From: Anisus vortex
Taxonomy: Eukaryota > Mollusca > Gastropoda > Planorbidae
Length of the DNA stretch: 64,000 nt
Assembly: GCA_949126835.1 (NCBI GenBank)
Contig: OX421500.1
Span: 26,935,731 to 26,999,730 of the forward strand
Reading direction: 5' to 3'
Positions 63,478 to 64,000 of this stretch are shown here, in pieces. A program made the position numbers and the translations under genes. The notes under the pieces are model-generated. The model had not been told where the DNA came from. It saw nothing but the letters and a program-made list of their open reading frames with translations, and made no database searches. The stretch's first letter is position 1; each line of letters opens with the position of its first letter.

Positions 63478-64000
63478 GACGCTCCTTCTATAAAGAAGAT
63501 TATTGCGTCCTACGCTCATCCGTGGTCCGAGTCTAGTTTTGCATTTTTATCAATATTTTAAATGTTGTTAGGTTATTGGTTTTCCTGGTTTGTACAGGCA
63601 ACCCATTCCATACCCGAATGCCACTCGGGAAGAAAGAGTACTTATATGCATTTGTTCTTGTATAAGGGACAAGGAAAGTGTTTTTGTCTTTATGTTTATC
63701 TGAGCTTTGCAACAGGTTGTTATTGTGTTGGATTTCTAAATTAGAGTTTAATGCCTTATGTATTATTACTACTTTACTCTTTGCCCTTCTGTCCTCTAGT
63801 GTTTCTAGGTTTAGTGATCTGACTAATGGTGTTACTCTTGTTAATTGGGAATATTCGCTAGTTATGAACCTTGCAGCTCTTTTTTTAATTTGTTCTAATT
63901 TTTTAATGTTTTCCTTAGTTGATGGGTCCCAAACAGGTGCTGCATATTCTAGTATAGGCCTAACTAATGTGAGATAGCATTTTAGTTTTATATTCTTATT
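63478..64000 (-). pseudogene. Reverse transcriptase C-terminus of a Jockey-like non-LTR retrotransposon (runs off window)
   Basis: The minus strand reads CYLTLVRPILEYAAPVWDPS, NIKKLEQIKKRAARFI, PLVRSLNLETLEDRRAKSKV, IIHKALNS and NAYKYSFFPSGIRVWNGLP, the conserved post-RT region of Jockey/CR1-group elements. The frame is nearly intact over 500 bases and enters from beyond the right edge. The last 150 bases match the fragment at 35404-35630. Confidence 0.88.

Overview
The window reads as nuclear DNA of an invertebrate animal, most likely a mollusc and plausibly a gastropod. Genes are spliced with GT-AG introns, the DNA is AT-rich, and most of it is tRNA-derived SINEs, hAT elements, non-LTR retrotransposon remnants and very many minisatellites. 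No prokaryotic features are present. The species assignment is inference.

Three protein-coding loci can be assembled by matching reading phase across splice sites. (1) A complete plus-strand gene at 23736-46423, 14 coding exons and 540 codons, encodes an MFS transporter of the SLC49 family, closest in motifs to SLC49A4/DIRC2. (2) Exons 9-14 of the same gene are present a second time at 3525-8889. Every splice site and the stop codon are preserved, but exons 1-8 are absent. (3) A minus-strand gene at 56031-49043, 4 coding exons and 320 codons, encodes a protein I do not recognise; it converges on the transporter gene. In addition, the first 1089 bases are an open minus-strand Gag-like frame of an LTR retrotransposon that continues beyond the window, with a candidate LTR at 1510-2461.

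Layout: 1-2461 LTR element (minus); 2849-3416 MITE; 3458-9762 partial transporter duplicate; 9779-11752 hAT remnant carrying a nested hAT with an 8-bp target duplication; 11854-14330 SINE plus sequence duplicated from the 50.7-53.1 kb region; 14.3-23.7 kb mobile-element debris (SINE, U2 snRNA fragment, RNase H fragment, hAT transposase pseudogene, MITE); 23736-46423 transporter gene; 47.3-48.3 kb GC-rich insertion; 49043-56031 unknown gene; 57.2-64 kb retroelement fragments, a 960-bp inverted-repeat element and a hAT MITE.

The most unusual pattern is that tandem repeats are anchored on splice junctions. Donors of transporter exons 4, 6, 7, 9 and 13, the acceptor of exon 14 (in the partial copy), and the acceptor of exon 2 of the unknown gene each lie inside or directly against a tandem array. 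In several arrays each unit carries another copy of the splice site. In exons 7 and 9 the period is 33 nt, so use of a downstream donor would keep frame. A fragment like the exon 3 donor of the unknown gene is also tandemly repeated at 13995-14260. I present this as the main candidate for something undescribed; whether the extra sites are used needs RNA evidence.
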